Source: Paraphoma chrysanthemicola
Taxonomy: Eukaryota; Ascomycota; Dothideomycetes; Pleosporales; Phaeosphaeriaceae
Length of the DNA stretch: 64,000 nucleotides
Direction of reading: 5' to 3'
Assembly: GCA_020744225.1 (NCBI GenBank)
Contig: JAGMWG010000002.1
Coordinates: 2,356,001 to 2,420,000 of the forward strand
Each line of letters opens with the position of its first letter. Within the stretch, counting starts at the first letter, position 1. This document shows positions 10,380 to 21,352 of this stretch, one piece after another. The notes beneath the pieces were generated by a model. It saw nothing but the letters and a program-made list of their open reading frames with translations. It searched no databases and had not been told where the DNA came from. The position numbers and the translations under genes are program-made.

Positions 10380-11207
10380 ATGAGGCTGACATCTATTCTC
10401 TGGCACGCAGGGCCCCTCAATCGAAGTATACAAAGCATGCAACAAAAAGCAGGCCTGTCGGTAAAACATTGGACGACATTCCGTGTAAGCCAGCAAATCA
10501 CCTGACGTTACGAAGTACTCATGTCTCACCTAGAGTCTTGTTCAGAAAGAATGCGAGAAGATCAGAGTTACCGATTTCGAATTGCTCCGTGACAGCAAAT
10601 TCCCAACAATGCGCGATCTGGCCAGGCACGTAGTTTTGGCAAAGGTCAATGCTGCCCTGGTCCGTCGAAAGATTCGCCCAGTCGATGAGGACACGGCAGA
10701 ATGGGCGACATACACATTCTTAAATGCGGAGAACACCAAGCTGCGACGTGCGCAAATCAGCTATCTATCTGTGATCCCATACTAACCCCGGCGATAGGCC
10801 AGAGAATAGCGACAAGCTGGCTTTCCAGGTTCGCCCCTGGCCACACCCCAAATCCTGATTCAGCATGGAAAGCGATGATAGTGTGTTTAATGCTAGTTGA
10901 AATGCCATACTGGCAACTAACGTACCGAAAGGGAACGATACGAACGACCATGCAAGACCTGGGACTGTTACGCACAGCACCTCGCTATTCCCGTTCAGAA
11001 AGACAACAGATCGTGAATGAAGCACGGCGTCGTTGGCGGTCAGAGTATAACGCACCAGAGCCTGACGAAGAGGTTATGGCGACCCTCATAGTCCAGTCAC
11101 GTAGCAGTTTTGTACAGCAAGAGAAGAGGAAGGCGGAAAGAAGAAAGCGTGCGACTCGCGTACGCCGCCCAGTTCGGGAACCAGATGATGCCAAGGAGTC
11201 CTTTTGA
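10380..11207 (+). CDS. Unknown basic protein, 242 residues, three exons
   Basis: Exons 10380-10484, 10534-10747 and 10798-11207 join without a stop across introns of 49 and 50 nt. The introns have GTAAGC and GTGCGC donors, CTGAC and ATACTAACC branch points, and CTAG/ATAG acceptors, which is good splicing evidence for a real gene even though the product is unfamiliar. The N-terminus (MRLTSILWHAGPLNRS) is Arg-containing and hydroxylated with no acidic residue, so it could be mitochondrial. The middle is amphipathic and helical (RHVVLAKVNAALVRRKIR), and the C-terminus is strongly basic (EKRKAERRKRATRVRRPVR). No domain was recognised. Alternatives are a lineage-restricted orphan or a fast-evolving mitochondrial ribosome or RNA protein, and the second is only a guess from composition. 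Confidence 0.6.
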
Positions 11208-11661
11208 TTTTAAGCAAACATGGGCCCCACGCGAAAGCCGTGCTATGTGGTACATGTGAACGCCGACCGTCGCTTTTTAACGGAATGACTTGCTAAATGG
11301 ATGTGCCCTCTCAATTGTCCTTCCGAGGCGACGCGTCTCATTCGATTCGACCGGGAAGGCCGGCCGCAAATACAAAGCTTTAGACCGGCTCACCAACTGG
11401 TGGTAAGCGCGTTGAGGAAGTCTTGTAGACCTCATCAAGTCCGAAGCTATCGATGAAGACCAAGCAAGTGAACGAAGCGTACCGTCGTGTTGTTATAAGC
11501 CGCGTGGTGCTGCAAGGCTACCAGGATGGACGCCTTCTGCAGCTCTGATTGGCTCGACTGCGGAGGCATATGGACCACCGCTCAGCCTCATATACAACAT
11601 CAGCGCGCCGGAAATCTTTGCAACGCTTTCTACAACCTCTCGTATACACTATCACACAGCC
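11208..11661. other. Intergenic, 454 bases
   Basis: This is the promoter side of the C2H2 gene. A minus-strand frame of 62 codons overlaps it without any support. Confidence 0.55.
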
Positions 11662-13265
11662 ATGTCGTTGACAACTACATTGTCCCAGCCAGCAGGGCCA
11701 TCCCACGCGAGCCCTATCGAAAACCGGTGGCTTCGCCTCACAGAACCTCTCGCATCACTGCCGCTGGTGTTGTCTCCATCACTGCCTCAAATTGCAGATC
11801 TCAATATGGCAGAAGACGCTTCAAGTAGTTCAACTAGCCCAGGCCGCTCAGCCCCGACTTCTCCGGCGCTTCCCTGCCTCTTCGAAATGTCACCCAAAGA
11901 GCTGGAGACGCTCCTGTATGAAGACGGCAGAGCAGCAGACACTCACCACAACATTGTCGCTCAACCTTCGCCAAACACTCGTCTAGATCACAGGCCGGAG
12001 ATACTAGAGCATGGTATGTTGTCATGGTACTCGATGGCTCTGCAGCTGCTGATTGGAAAGATCTTACGAAGAACGATCTGAATGCATCCACAATGCTGCA
12101 AAAAAAGGACCAGAATAATCAAACATCACATCAGCTCAACAGATGCGACACGGTCGATCCATGGGCGGTGGAGTTCGAACCGAATCCGGTCATATTCGCT
12201 CACTTGTTCGACTGCTTCTCAACCGACGATGACGTGCTTGTACCAGAGGCAACAGAGAACGTCAATCCTGAGCCACCGATTTTCCCTGGCACGGTCGTTC
12301 TAGGAGCTCTCGACGTCTCAAAACAGTGTCGAGATCCAAGAATAAATACGATTAGTAAGGTATGCTCGGCGACAAACGAGCGCGGTGTCCGCTGTGCCTG
12401 GACGATGGACTTACTTGAACCAATATGCCCGACACACGGCAGCACTTTTCAACATTTCGCCGTCGTTAGAGAATCTAATGACGAGCTACTGCCGAACCAG
12501 AATGCGCCCATCCCGCCCTCAACAACAATCAATATGGCAGTCAAGCCGCAGAAAACTCTGACACAGAAGTCAAGGCTTATAAATCGGCCCAGTGAGAGTT
12601 CTGAGCGCCAAGAACAACTGACGGGAACCATTTCGTCGTGCCCGTCAGACCCTCCTTCCACGCCAAGCTACCCAGACAATAGCAGTGCTCAGTGCTCATC
12701 GAGATCAGAGCTGAGGCTAAGCGCCCTGGCATTTGCCGCGGTCGGACGAAAATTCGAAATTGCCTGCACTTACTGTGAACTCACCTTCCCTACTCAAGGG
12801 AAAGTCAACGAACACGTCAATCGCAAGCATATCCGACGATTCGTCTGTAACACTTCAGGCTGCGACACCCGCTTTCATCTTCAGGCTGACCTGAATCGTC
12901 ACACACGGACGGTCCATGACCAGACGAACTCTGATACTGAAACACTCGACGACAAGACGCCATCCTGGAGCTGTCCTTTGGAGCACTGTGCGACACCATC
13001 AAAAGTATGGCCTCGCAAGGACAACTTCAACAGGCATGTTGAGCGCTGTCAAAAGGCTGTGCCTGCATTGAGAGATGACTTTAAGGATGCGGAAACCAAC
13101 GTGAAAGACGGCAGCGAAGCAAACGATATGGTGCAAAGACAGCACCCTGTGGGCCTGACTAGGGGTTTATCGCTATTCCGCTCCCGGCGACAGCGCTCTC
13201 GGGCCAGACGAGTGCAATGTGTGGCCACTGAGTTTGAAAGAGTTGTACCGAGATCGTCATTTTAA
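11662..13265 (+). CDS. C2H2 zinc-finger protein, probable transcription factor
   Basis: Exons 11662-12013 and 12061-13265 encode 518 residues. The 47-nt intron has a GTATGT donor and a CTGAT branch point and needs the acceptor GGAAAG. The nearer TGCAG would leave only a 32-nt intron. The N-terminal 330 residues are Ser/Pro/Asn-rich with a Cys-rich patch (KVCSATNERGVRC ... ICPTHG). Three fingers follow: CTYCELTFPTQGKVNEHVNRKH (C-x2-C-x12-H-x4-H) at about 352, CNTSGCDTRF ... HTRTVH (C-x4-C) at about 379, and a looser CPLEHCATPSKVW ... HVERC at about 420. The third ends in Cys rather than His. The tail is Arg-rich (RSRRQRSRARR), a likely nuclear localisation signal. It is probably nuclear and DNA-binding with unknown targets. 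A downstream in-frame ATG at 11805 is an alternative start. Confidence 0.8.
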
Positions 13266-13471
13266 ACTTTTCAAGAAAGTGCTGTTATAGTGTGTAGTTA
13301 AAGCGTTGTCTATCGCTATGGACCAGGCGCCGATCTTTCTCCTAGGCCCCAAATTCCTTTGACACTTCCATGGACTTCCAAACTTGCTCACACTAACGTG
13401 TCGACCTACTATCCTGCCTCTTCGTGCTTGGTGATATCCGTGACCTACATCATTGCTTCTCTACACCGCCT

Positions 13472-15124
13472 TCACCAACCCTCACCCTCCAGCTCTCTCT
13501 TCTCACAGTACTCCAAATAGGCCGGCGGAAACTCCATCTCACTCCGATAACTGTCCAAACACTTCCGCGCCTCGTCTCCCTCCTCGCAATCCGGGAACCG
13601 CTCTTCACCCCACTGCTCCAACGGCTCCCACTCCTCGTACACGCGCGTCACTATCGCATACTTGTCTTGATACGGATGCTCCGTTACCAGCGCGACAGGT
13701 AGCTGCTCGAGCGACCGGATCTCCATGTCCAGCGGCGTGCCGGTCGGATCGAGGATCCCAACATAGCGCTCGTACTCAATCTCAATCGCATCAGCGCCCT
13801 GAAGCCACTCGCGCTCCTGCGTCTCAGCATACGCGCGATTGATGCGGAAGTATTCGCGCACGAGGCTTTCGTACGTGTGTCCGCGGCGGCGCCAGTACTC
13901 TTCAATCATGGGGTTCCGGCCAACCGGAACTGGTGCAAAGGGATCTTGGTTGCGGAGTACGGTTGCTAGAAACGCGTTATCTGCAAACTCGGCGTCTGCG
14001 CGCTCGAGACGGGAACTCGCTTTCCATTTCTTGTTATTGAGGAGATAGGTCCGCGGCATAGCGAGCTGGCGCAAATACGCCACAAACAGCGGCTGCAAGT
14101 CATCGGGGATATCGGATAGAAAGGAATGCTCGATGGTGCCGGATTTGACGCCGCCGTCGGCGGTGAGGCACGAGGGGTCGAATTCGCCCAGGCAGTAGTA
14201 GCCCTTGGCTTCGTCCATGAGCTTATGTAGTGTGAGATTGAAGGGCTGGCATTCGTATGTGACAGCCTCGTCGATGTCGGTGACCAGGATGGTGAATGGG
14301 CAGCCGAAGATTGCGTAGTTGAACAGCGGCGCGAAGGAGGACCATATGCAGTCATCCAAGTCGATGTATTCCTCCTCGGCTTCTTCAAGGACCTTGCGGA
14401 GCGGCTGGAGTAGCTTGCCTTTGCTCTCGGTGAGGCAAAGGGCTGTCTTCGTGGAGAATTTGTTAGGTCGGGGGGCGAAAGGAGCGTTTGGTGAGCGCTT
14501 CTTCGACAGCGCCTTCGCTGTGGCGAGTGCAGCGATGCGAGCGGTGTCGAGGCCTTCTTGTGGCAGATTGGGGAACTCTTGAGCAGGAAAACCTGGGAAC
14601 TCCACTGCGTGATGTTCGTCGTACGTCACAGTGCCTGACCAGTCGTCGTTGTGGGTTTCGCGGCGCTTATTGTTTGTGTAGGTGTCGCCGCAAACATCGT
14701 TGTATGATACTTGATCTTGTGGCTCAATTGTGGGCGACGTGCCAATGGATCCATATCCGCTGTCTGCCGTCACTGAAGTGCCGATCGACGTCTTGCTGCT
14801 ACCCTCGGCGCTCAAGTAAGTGGTAACCTCCCACCATCGACCGTACACTGGGTGGACAATGAGAGCAGTCTCCGCGCTGTCGGCATGAGAAGAACCATGG
14901 TCTGACTCTGAGGTCGTAGTGCGGGTTTTATATGCGCCGGTTGCTACCTGGAGGAGGGAGAGCGGGCAGATCTTCTGGACTCGTGTCGGGAATTGCGTCG
15001 GATTGTTGTATTCGTGAGGGAGAAGCTTCCAGCGGCGACATGCCGCTTGCTGCGCAGACTTGTTCGATGCCGCGCGGGCGAGCTCGCGGCGCAAAAGCGC
15101 TCGGAGGGTGATGTGAGAAAGCAT
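13472..15124 (-). CDS. Unknown protein, 550 residues, acidic C-terminal half
   Basis: This is a single exon. The frame stays open upstream to about 15346, but the sequence just before ATG 15124 reads like a leader (ACAACAACAGCCACAGG) and the protein from there starts MLSHITLRALLRRELARAA, which has the Arg/Leu amphipathic look of a mitochondrial presequence. An earlier ATG at 15322 is the alternative. The middle is Ser/Thr-rich and disordered. Residues from about 210 on are compact and well-ordered, rich in Tyr, Trp, Glu and Leu (for example IWSSFAPLFNYAIFGCPFTILVTDIDEAVTYE). I do not recognise a family. It converges with the C2H2 gene 206 bases away and may share terminator space with it. Confidence 0.75.
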   Translation of the reverse strand: MLSHITLRALLRRELARAASNKSAQQAACRRWKLLPHEYNNPTQFPTRVQKICPLSLLQVATGAYKTRTTTSESDHGSSHADSAETALIVHPVYGRWWEVTTYLSAEGSSKTSIGTSVTADSGYGSIGTSPTIEPQDQVSYNDVCGDTYTNNKRRETHNDDWSGTVTYDEHHAVEFPGFPAQEFPNLPQEGLDTARIAALATAKALSKKRSPNAPFAPRPNKFSTKTALCLTESKGKLLQPLRKVLEEAEEEYIDLDDCIWSSFAPLFNYAIFGCPFTILVTDIDEAVTYECQPFNLTLHKLMDEAKGYYCLGEFDPSCLTADGGVKSGTIEHSFLSDIPDDLQPLFVAYLRQLAMPRTYLLNNKKWKASSRLERADAEFADNAFLATVLRNQDPFAPVPVGRNPMIEEYWRRRGHTYESLVREYFRINRAYAETQEREWLQGADAIEIEYERYVGILDPTGTPLDMEIRSLEQLPVALVTEHPYQDKYAIVTRVYEEWEPLEQWGEERFPDCEEGDEARKCLDSYRSEMEFPPAYLEYCEKRELEGEGW

Positions 15125-15680
15125 CCTGTGGCTGTTGTTGTTCTCAATGTCTTTGATTGGGGAGTTGACTTGAGAGGTGCGCGGGCAAGTGTAAGTGAGC
15201 AGGCGAGTCTCGGGAAAAGTGTAGCAGAAGTTCTTATAGAAGCGATATGCTGAGTCTCCCAAACATAGTGAAAGAGCCATGGATCGCGTATTGTGAGTCG
15301 TCAGTGTCCTGGACGGTACCATGGGCAGTGAGGCGCTATCCTTCACTAGCGCCGACAGGCAAACGCGGTAGTAGACTGTGCACCTGGGCGCCGGCGACTG
15401 AGTCCGTCAATGTAGAGTGGGCTCCAGAGCTATAAAATGTTTCGTAAGTACGCCGCGACACGCATGGCGTGAATGGTGCGGACGTCGCAAAGTAGTCCCT
15501 CGATACCAAGGTTGCTGTACATTGGTCCCCGGCAACAGATTAGCAGTGTGGGCACTCTACCATGGTGCACAGCACCTCGACAGCACGTGCCCGCGGTCGC
15601 AGGCACATCCTATCTCAGGGGATATGTATATGAACGTATTAATAATATTTGCATTAGGAAAGGGGAACGCCCGCGAGCCC
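15125..15680. other. Intergenic, 556 bases, with 5' leader
   Basis: This contains the leader and promoter of the unknown 550-residue protein and the 3' flank of the SAT4-like gene. The plus-strand frames here are shadows. Confidence 0.55.
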
Positions 15681-17170
15681 TTAAACGACATGCCTCACAT
15701 CTCTTGGGAGTGTCTCCGTACTGCTCTTTGCGCCTTGGAGTCCTTTGACTTCCCACTCTGGTTTCGAGTCGGGTGCTTCCCACCCACTGGGCATCTCAGG
15801 TCCACCTTCTACTTTGACACTAATGTCTGTCACGACTTGGATATCGTGGCCTGCGTCCTCGCTTGACACGTGGGAATGTTTAGTCATCTCAATGAGGTCG
15901 TCTGCGTGTGGATTCCTGCGTGGTCGCGTACTTCCAATGGTGGCATACTGTCGAGCGCCGTTTGAGCTGCTGCGGTGTTGGGAGGTGAAAGCCCCAGGGA
16001 GAATGCGAGTCAATAGTGGACGCAGCAAGGGGAGACAGGAGCAGATGATGCCAACATTGGTCTCGACCGAACTCCAAGTTGCGGCCGGCGGGTTGTCGTA
16101 CGTCGGGTCGCTTGAGTTCGAGATAGCAACCAGGGATTGCAGGCGAAGGATGGATACCACACATACGCTGAAGGACATTAGCCCAGGGAACAATTGTAGT
16201 CGTACACGGAACGGCGATGACCGTGGTTGCGGAAGGTCACACGGAACGCCATGCGCGGAGCAGGTTTCAGTCGCGCGTACACCAGGAGTGGTGCGACCTT
16301 GCGTTACCGCACTCGGGAAAAACATGAAATTGGGATACTCACAAGCCACCCACCGCAAAAATTGACATGAGGGCAATTTTCTGTCGGCGTCCGAGGTTCA
16401 GATTGCGAATGACTGGCATTGGCAGTATGATCAGAGCAAAGTCTGTGACAATGTTGATTCCGGCATTGGTACTGAATGATGATCAGCTGATGCAGCGCTG
16501 AGGAATGGAGAATCACTTACAACCACATGGCAAATTGGTTGATGCAGATTGCACCCTCTTCACGCGTCCAAAAGGCACGGATTGGTCTGCAGGCGAATAT
16601 GCTGCTGAACACTGTCCAGAAGGTGTAGACAACCACGACTCCCATGATGGCCCACGCCGCAATCTGGAACCTCTTCGTGGTGAAAACGCGCAGATATTGT
16701 AGGACCATCGAGCCCTTGGTCAGGCCCAGGGAGAGATAGTACACGATTAGGCTTGACCAGAAGGCCTAGCCACTGTTAGTACTGCGTTCTTTGCGACGAA
16801 GTTGATGTGTACCTTCAACGAGCTCTGCATAGTTGCTGGTTCCAAATCGGCGATATGCTGGCCCATGCCCCATTTTGCCTCTGCTAGACGTCAACGATTG
16901 CGTGAGATGCTAGTAAGCTGCGACGTACGGAAAGCGATGCAGATGGTAAGTCCAATGGAGCAAATCTAATGATGGTCAGTTTGTGAGAGGCTAGCATCTA
17001 GAGTTGCCTACCATTGCCAGAACGATTCCATAGTCCTCGATTCCGGGACACCGGACCAAGAAAAAGCGAGTGTACAGCCTCAATGCTACGATCACGCCTG
17101 CAATGGCAGTGAATGCGGCCGAGATCTCAACGGCTTGACGCCCGCGAGGGTTGTCTGATGAGATAGTCAT
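15681..17170 (-). CDS. SAT4-type integral membrane protein (rhodopsin-like fungal family)
   Basis: Six exons (17170-17012, 16965-16929, 16883-16813, 16765-16521, 16471-16343, 16167-15681) encode 375 residues. Introns are 45-49 nt except the last (175 nt). Seven hydrophobic segments are visible. Signature blocks of the family are KWGMGQHIADL, the stretch FTNAGINIVTDFALIILPMP, RNLNLGRRQKIALMSIFAVGG, and TYDNPPAATWSSVETNVGIICSCLP, all of which appear only when the introns are removed. The C-terminal 110 residues are hydrophilic and cytosolic-like. These plasma-membrane proteins have few assigned functions, and some have been studied as GPCR-like sensors, so the role here is unknown. Exon 3 has two acceptors three bases apart (CTAG and CTAGCAG), both in frame, differing by one residue. 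Confidence 0.88.
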
Positions 17171-18970
17171 GATGCTGGAGACCAAAGCTGTGGGAGAAGG
17201 TCAAGGGTGGGCCCTCATCAAATAGACAGTGTCCCGGATGTTGACGTTCCCCTACATATATCGATCGCCGAGGGCAGGCATGCGTAGGACAAGACTAGGG
17301 TGGGACCAGCCTAAACAGGGTGCAATCGCCAGGAAAGTTCCGCAGGGGACTCTGCGCTGTCACCAATGAGAATCGACCACTGAATATCCGCTTTGCAGGT
17401 ACGGGAGGTCCTGGGTTTGGCTTGTTAGTTTAGACTCATGGGCATACGCCAGAGCTGCGAGGCGTGTGCACGTTCAACAACAGTCGTTCACGTGAAGGTG
17501 ATGTTTACGGATGCTCGCTTGCGGTGCAGGCACCCCTACTTTGGCGAACATCCCTCTTTCTTCTGAGTCTCCAGTCGGAGGCGCCCCGATGCTGTGGAGC
17601 GCTGCTCGGCTCACACGAGACTGTACTTCCGACATGACAGTCAGCGAGCACCGTTTCTGACACTGACGGACGCGCTGCAGTCAACGTGCATCCCTGGGAC
17701 TGCGAGCTCCGCAAACGGCATCCAATTCCTCCCGTGCCGCGATGCAACCTCCGAATCTCGAAACCTTGGGTAATTGCTGCGTCGAGGGACGACCCCCTCA
17801 TCTGCTCTGATGTCGTGCAGGAGGCCGCCGATGGAGTCTGGCATGCGATAAACTTTGGAAGAGGATGTTTGCGACGGCCTATTGCCCCATGGCGTTGTAC
17901 ATGGCGGCCGTTCGCGTTTCGGTGTGATGTCTGCGCGGCCCAGCTGCAGGGTCATGATGTGGATGTGGATTGCGCGATGCAACCGGACCGATTCCTCGTT
18001 GTTCCAGCAGCCCGCAATGTGGGGTCGTGATCTGTGCAGGCCCATAGATCGAAGACGCCTCCTTTTGAGGCAGCGTCTTGGTGCGAGCGTGCGCGGAGCT
18101 GTCAAGCCGATCGGCGAGGTACCGAACACGAAGCGAGCGAGGGCAAGCCACGCGTGGAGAAGGCGCGTCGCAGCGCCGACATCATCGAGACTTGGAGACG
18201 CGTAGCTGCAAAGGACAGCGAATCAGGGTTTTGTTTATGATAAACTTCCAGACCAGACGTAGAAGCGGGACGTCTGACTTCACCAGCAGAAAAAGGGTGA
18301 GATGGGGTCTACGCGACGCACGGTACCTTGATCTGCGCGCTCTGTATAACAAACTCTATATCTGCGAGGGTCGACTAGTAATCAATATCGGACAAGCGAG
18401 GTCCATTCAACAATGCGATATCGATCTACGTTATCACCTTCTACACGAGTGTGTCTTGGTGTCGTGGAATCCCACAATTTTCTGTGCCGCCTGCCCATAT
18501 GTCGCGTACGTGTATCATGGACGTGACATGTGGATAATTTGCTTTTGCACATCGGTAGCTGAAAGTAGCGAAGATCGATGGAGCTTGTAGACTGGTCAAG
18601 GAAGAGCATGCAATTCGTAAGTCGCTGCCTGTTCCTGCGAATTCTGCATGTCGTTTGCGCCTTCCAGGTAAGACGCATGTAAATCCGCCGAGGCGAACAC
18701 AAACCCCCGGTAACCCACGGACGTGTTCAGAGGCCGGGCGCGTTGCGTACGATTCGTGATCAGCTAACGGCCCCGCCAGGTGCGGTAAGAGTACCTGTCC
18801 ATCCCCAGAGATTTCTCGCCGACCACGTTGATCAACAACAAGGGTAACAGAGTTTGTCGCCCACGAACCACTCATCCGTGTTTCCGTTCACGACCCATCT
18901 TCAGGCCAGCAGAGACACATGATAGAAAAACCATACCAATGGTACATGCCGTAATGAGCATCAACCAAGC
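17171..18970. other. Gene-poor stretch, 1.8 kb
   Basis: Frames up to about 170 codons occur on both strands but overlap one another, are Arg/Cys-rich, and show no domain and no splice-supported extension. I find no tRNA, repeat or mobile-element signature. The part next to 17170 is the promoter of the SAT4-like gene. Confidence 0.55.
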
Positions 18971-20031
18971 TCAAGATACCATCTTTAGTCGCGGTAAGCC
19001 CCTTTCCTTGCGCCGCCTGTTGCTCAGCTCTACAATGTGTTGGTCGAGACACCACCACCACTTACTGTAGAAGAGGTCACCAACCTCCCACGCATCCTCC
19101 GTGAGCTCGTTACCTTCGCCCCACGTGGTACTGTTGCCATGCACCCTGACTCCAGCGCCGTCCTGCAGATCGTCGAGGTCTTGGACAAGCTGGACAATTG
19201 CGGAGCTCTGCTTGACAGCCCCATGCTGTCCCGCTGCAGTGAATGTAAAAGCTTGACATGCCTCGTCATCCTCATCTATTTCTCTAGCCACTGGCGGACG
19301 AAAGGCTGAAGGCATGGAGAGCATACATATCAGCTTCTCCCTGACGTTTGGCCAGGGAAGTAAGTCGAGGAGTGGATGATGCGGAATCGTAAGCTGCGCC
19401 GGCACTGGATGTAGGTTTGCTGGAAGAGATGCTATCGACGGCATACATGGTGACAGGACATGCATGTATGTTGGGTCCCAGAGATGTGCTACCACATCCA
19501 ATGCCACTGCCACTGTGCCAAAGGCACGTATAGCGGCAAGGATCGGAACACTGAGCACTGTGCCGTCACGCGGTACGGAGAATGGCGATTCAGAGGGCGT
19601 CGTTGGCAGTGGACTGGGTAACTGCGTAAACTCTAGCAGGCTCAGTTCGAATGCGTCGGAACCAAAGTCCATGGATGGCGTATATGCTCCCGGAAACACT
19701 GTCATTTCATCAAACGTTTCAACTGCCCCTCCTTCCGCTTCCGCGCCTTGATCAAGGTTCGCAACGCCTGGGTAGGCTTCCTCAACGTGAACGTTCTGAT
19801 TATCTGGCGGCGAGCTGCTGCGGACAGCTTTCGCTTCCAGCGCTGCGATCCTCTCTCTCCGGCGCTGTCCTATCATCTCGCATAAGCATAACGGCAATAA
19901 GACTTGCATCCTGCAGATTACTTACGATACCTCCTCTGCGCCAGCACGTTGAGCACTCTTTTCCGTTCAGGATCGCCATGTCGAGGAACATGTTCCGGAG
20001 TCTTGGTGTTTCGCGGCTTACTTGCAGGCAT
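18971..20031 (-). CDS. bZIP transcription factor with DUF3425-like C-terminal domain
   Basis: Exons 20031-19926 and 19869-18971 encode 334 residues. The 56-nt intron (GTAAGT ... GATAG) splits the basic region. Joined, it reads DPERKRVLNVLAQRRYRQRR, the AQRRYR version of the bZIP basic region common in filamentous fungi, followed by only a short leucine-zipper-like helix (RERIAALEAKA). The C-terminal half carries the pattern usual for DUF3425: VPAQLTIPHHPLLDLLPWP and REKLICML, then WEVGDLFYSKWWW and ELSNRRRKERGLPRL. It should be a nuclear DNA-binding regulator. Proteins of this type regulate stress and secondary-metabolite genes, but no target is evident here. Its neighbour across a 534-base divergent promoter is a small membrane protein. 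Confidence 0.9.
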
Positions 20032-20565
20032 GTTGCGACGTTCCCAGCTTCACGTTAAGCTCTACGGATTAGTATTGATGTTATGGTAATCACGCTCTGC
20101 TGATATATCGTTCTGTCGAGACCATAACGTTATGCTCGTCAGACGGGCTAGGCTGAAGCGGGGTTAGCCGAAGGTGCAACAATCTCTCCGTCAGCTGAGC
20201 GGCGCAACAAAGCGAAGTACGAGCTGTGCCGAGACAAGTAGAGTCGTGCAGTGCCGAGTGTTGCCTTATGCTAAAGTGCGAGAAATAGCGCGTTGGAGTC
20301 TTCTCTGCACACAAGAGTTGGAAACCGTCGGGACATTCTCTGATCGCTTCGATGTGATGGTTGGAAATGTCGAGTTATGCTCCTGGCGCGGGCCTTACTA
20401 TGCGCGCACTGTGTATGCTGTGAGGCAGTCTCCTGGAAACCATATATAATGGAGTTCATCATTGCATTCTCAGTATCACTCTCACACACGTTACCTTTCA
20501 ATTCCAGGGACATCGATCGCACCTGCACGACCCGACCTTTCGAGTAAACTTCAGAACGCACCACG
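20032..20565. promoter_or_regulatory. Divergent promoter region between bZIP gene and small membrane-protein gene
   Basis: The start codons at 20031 (minus) and 20566 (plus) face away from each other, so these 534 bases hold both promoters. A good TATA box for the plus-strand gene lies at 20443-20449. No other motif was identified. Confidence 0.6.
20443..20449 (+). promoter_or_regulatory. TATA box (TATATAA)
   Basis: TATATAA lies about 117 bases upstream of the ATG at 20566, the expected distance for a core promoter with a leader of 60-80 bases. Confidence 0.5.
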
Positions 20566-21085
20566 ATGCCACACGCGACACAGCCCGATTCGACCGACCC
20601 TCTGCTCGGGGTCTCCTCAAAGCTTCGCGATGACATTGCGGCTCAACCACTATCTGCTACAGCCCAGACTGTTATCAAAGTCCTCACAGTAATGCGGGTG
20701 GGAGTAGGAGCCGCCTGCATAGTCGCGCCTCGCTTCACTTGTGCACTCTTCAAATACAATGTCCCGGCCGAACAAGCTCTCATTGTGCGCATGTTCGGGG
20801 CACGAGACGCAGTGTTTGGCGAGCTTCTGGCAACTGCAGAGGACAAGGAAAGACCCGATCGAGGTCGACGGTGAGCCGTCCGAGACAGGAGCATGAAACC
20901 AGCTAACACTTTGTAGTGAGATCAAGAGAGCCATATGGGGAGCCCTCGCTGCGGATGTAATGGATCTTGGGGCTATAGCTTTCGGTGTGGCGACAGGACA
21001 GGTCGGCAAGACACCTGGCATTCTTCTGGGCGCAGCTGCTATCGGAGCGATTGGCATTGGAGCTGTAGGACTACGAAACCTGTAA
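20566..21085 (+). CDS. Small membrane protein, DUF4267-like
   Basis: Exons 20566-20870 and 20917-21085 (intron GTGAGC ... GCTAACAC ... TGTAG, 46 nt) encode 157 residues. Hydrophobic segments are at about residues 35-60 (VIKVLTVMRVGVGAACIV), 107-125 (ALAADVMDLGAIAFGVA) and 133-153 (a Gly/Ala-rich helix ending VGLRNL). The motif RMFGARDAVFGELL, with a preceding (A)APRF block, resembles the RxxGaRdxxlG pattern of DUF4267-type fungal membrane proteins. That assignment is by eye. The function is unknown. Confidence 0.75.
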
Positions 21086-21352
21086 TGATACTGTATGTAG
21101 CGAAAGGAATGTAATGAACTCTGGTGTTGAGAAAAACCCCGTGATAGCGCGAGCGTGTGCTTTGCGTGAGACGCGTCGGCGCGTGGGCTGAAGTGGCGCT
21201 GCCCCGGCAACTCCTGCCCGATTAGATAAGGGCCGATGCCTTACACGGGAACACAAACATGACGATGGGGCTTCTTTTTGACAACGACACAGCGTTTTGT
21301 AGGCTCGCCTCTACTTGGAAGCAAACGCATCCTCTCTGACCCAGTTCGGCCC

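Noticed and set aside
13453..13842. 129-codon plus-strand frame overlapping the unknown 550-residue gene
   Set aside because: Antisense to its conserved-looking C-terminus; Thr/Pro/Ser composition is a shadow.
17641..18590. Overlapping 114-170 codon frames on both strands
   Set aside because: Mutually overlapping, Arg-rich, with no splice signals or domains.
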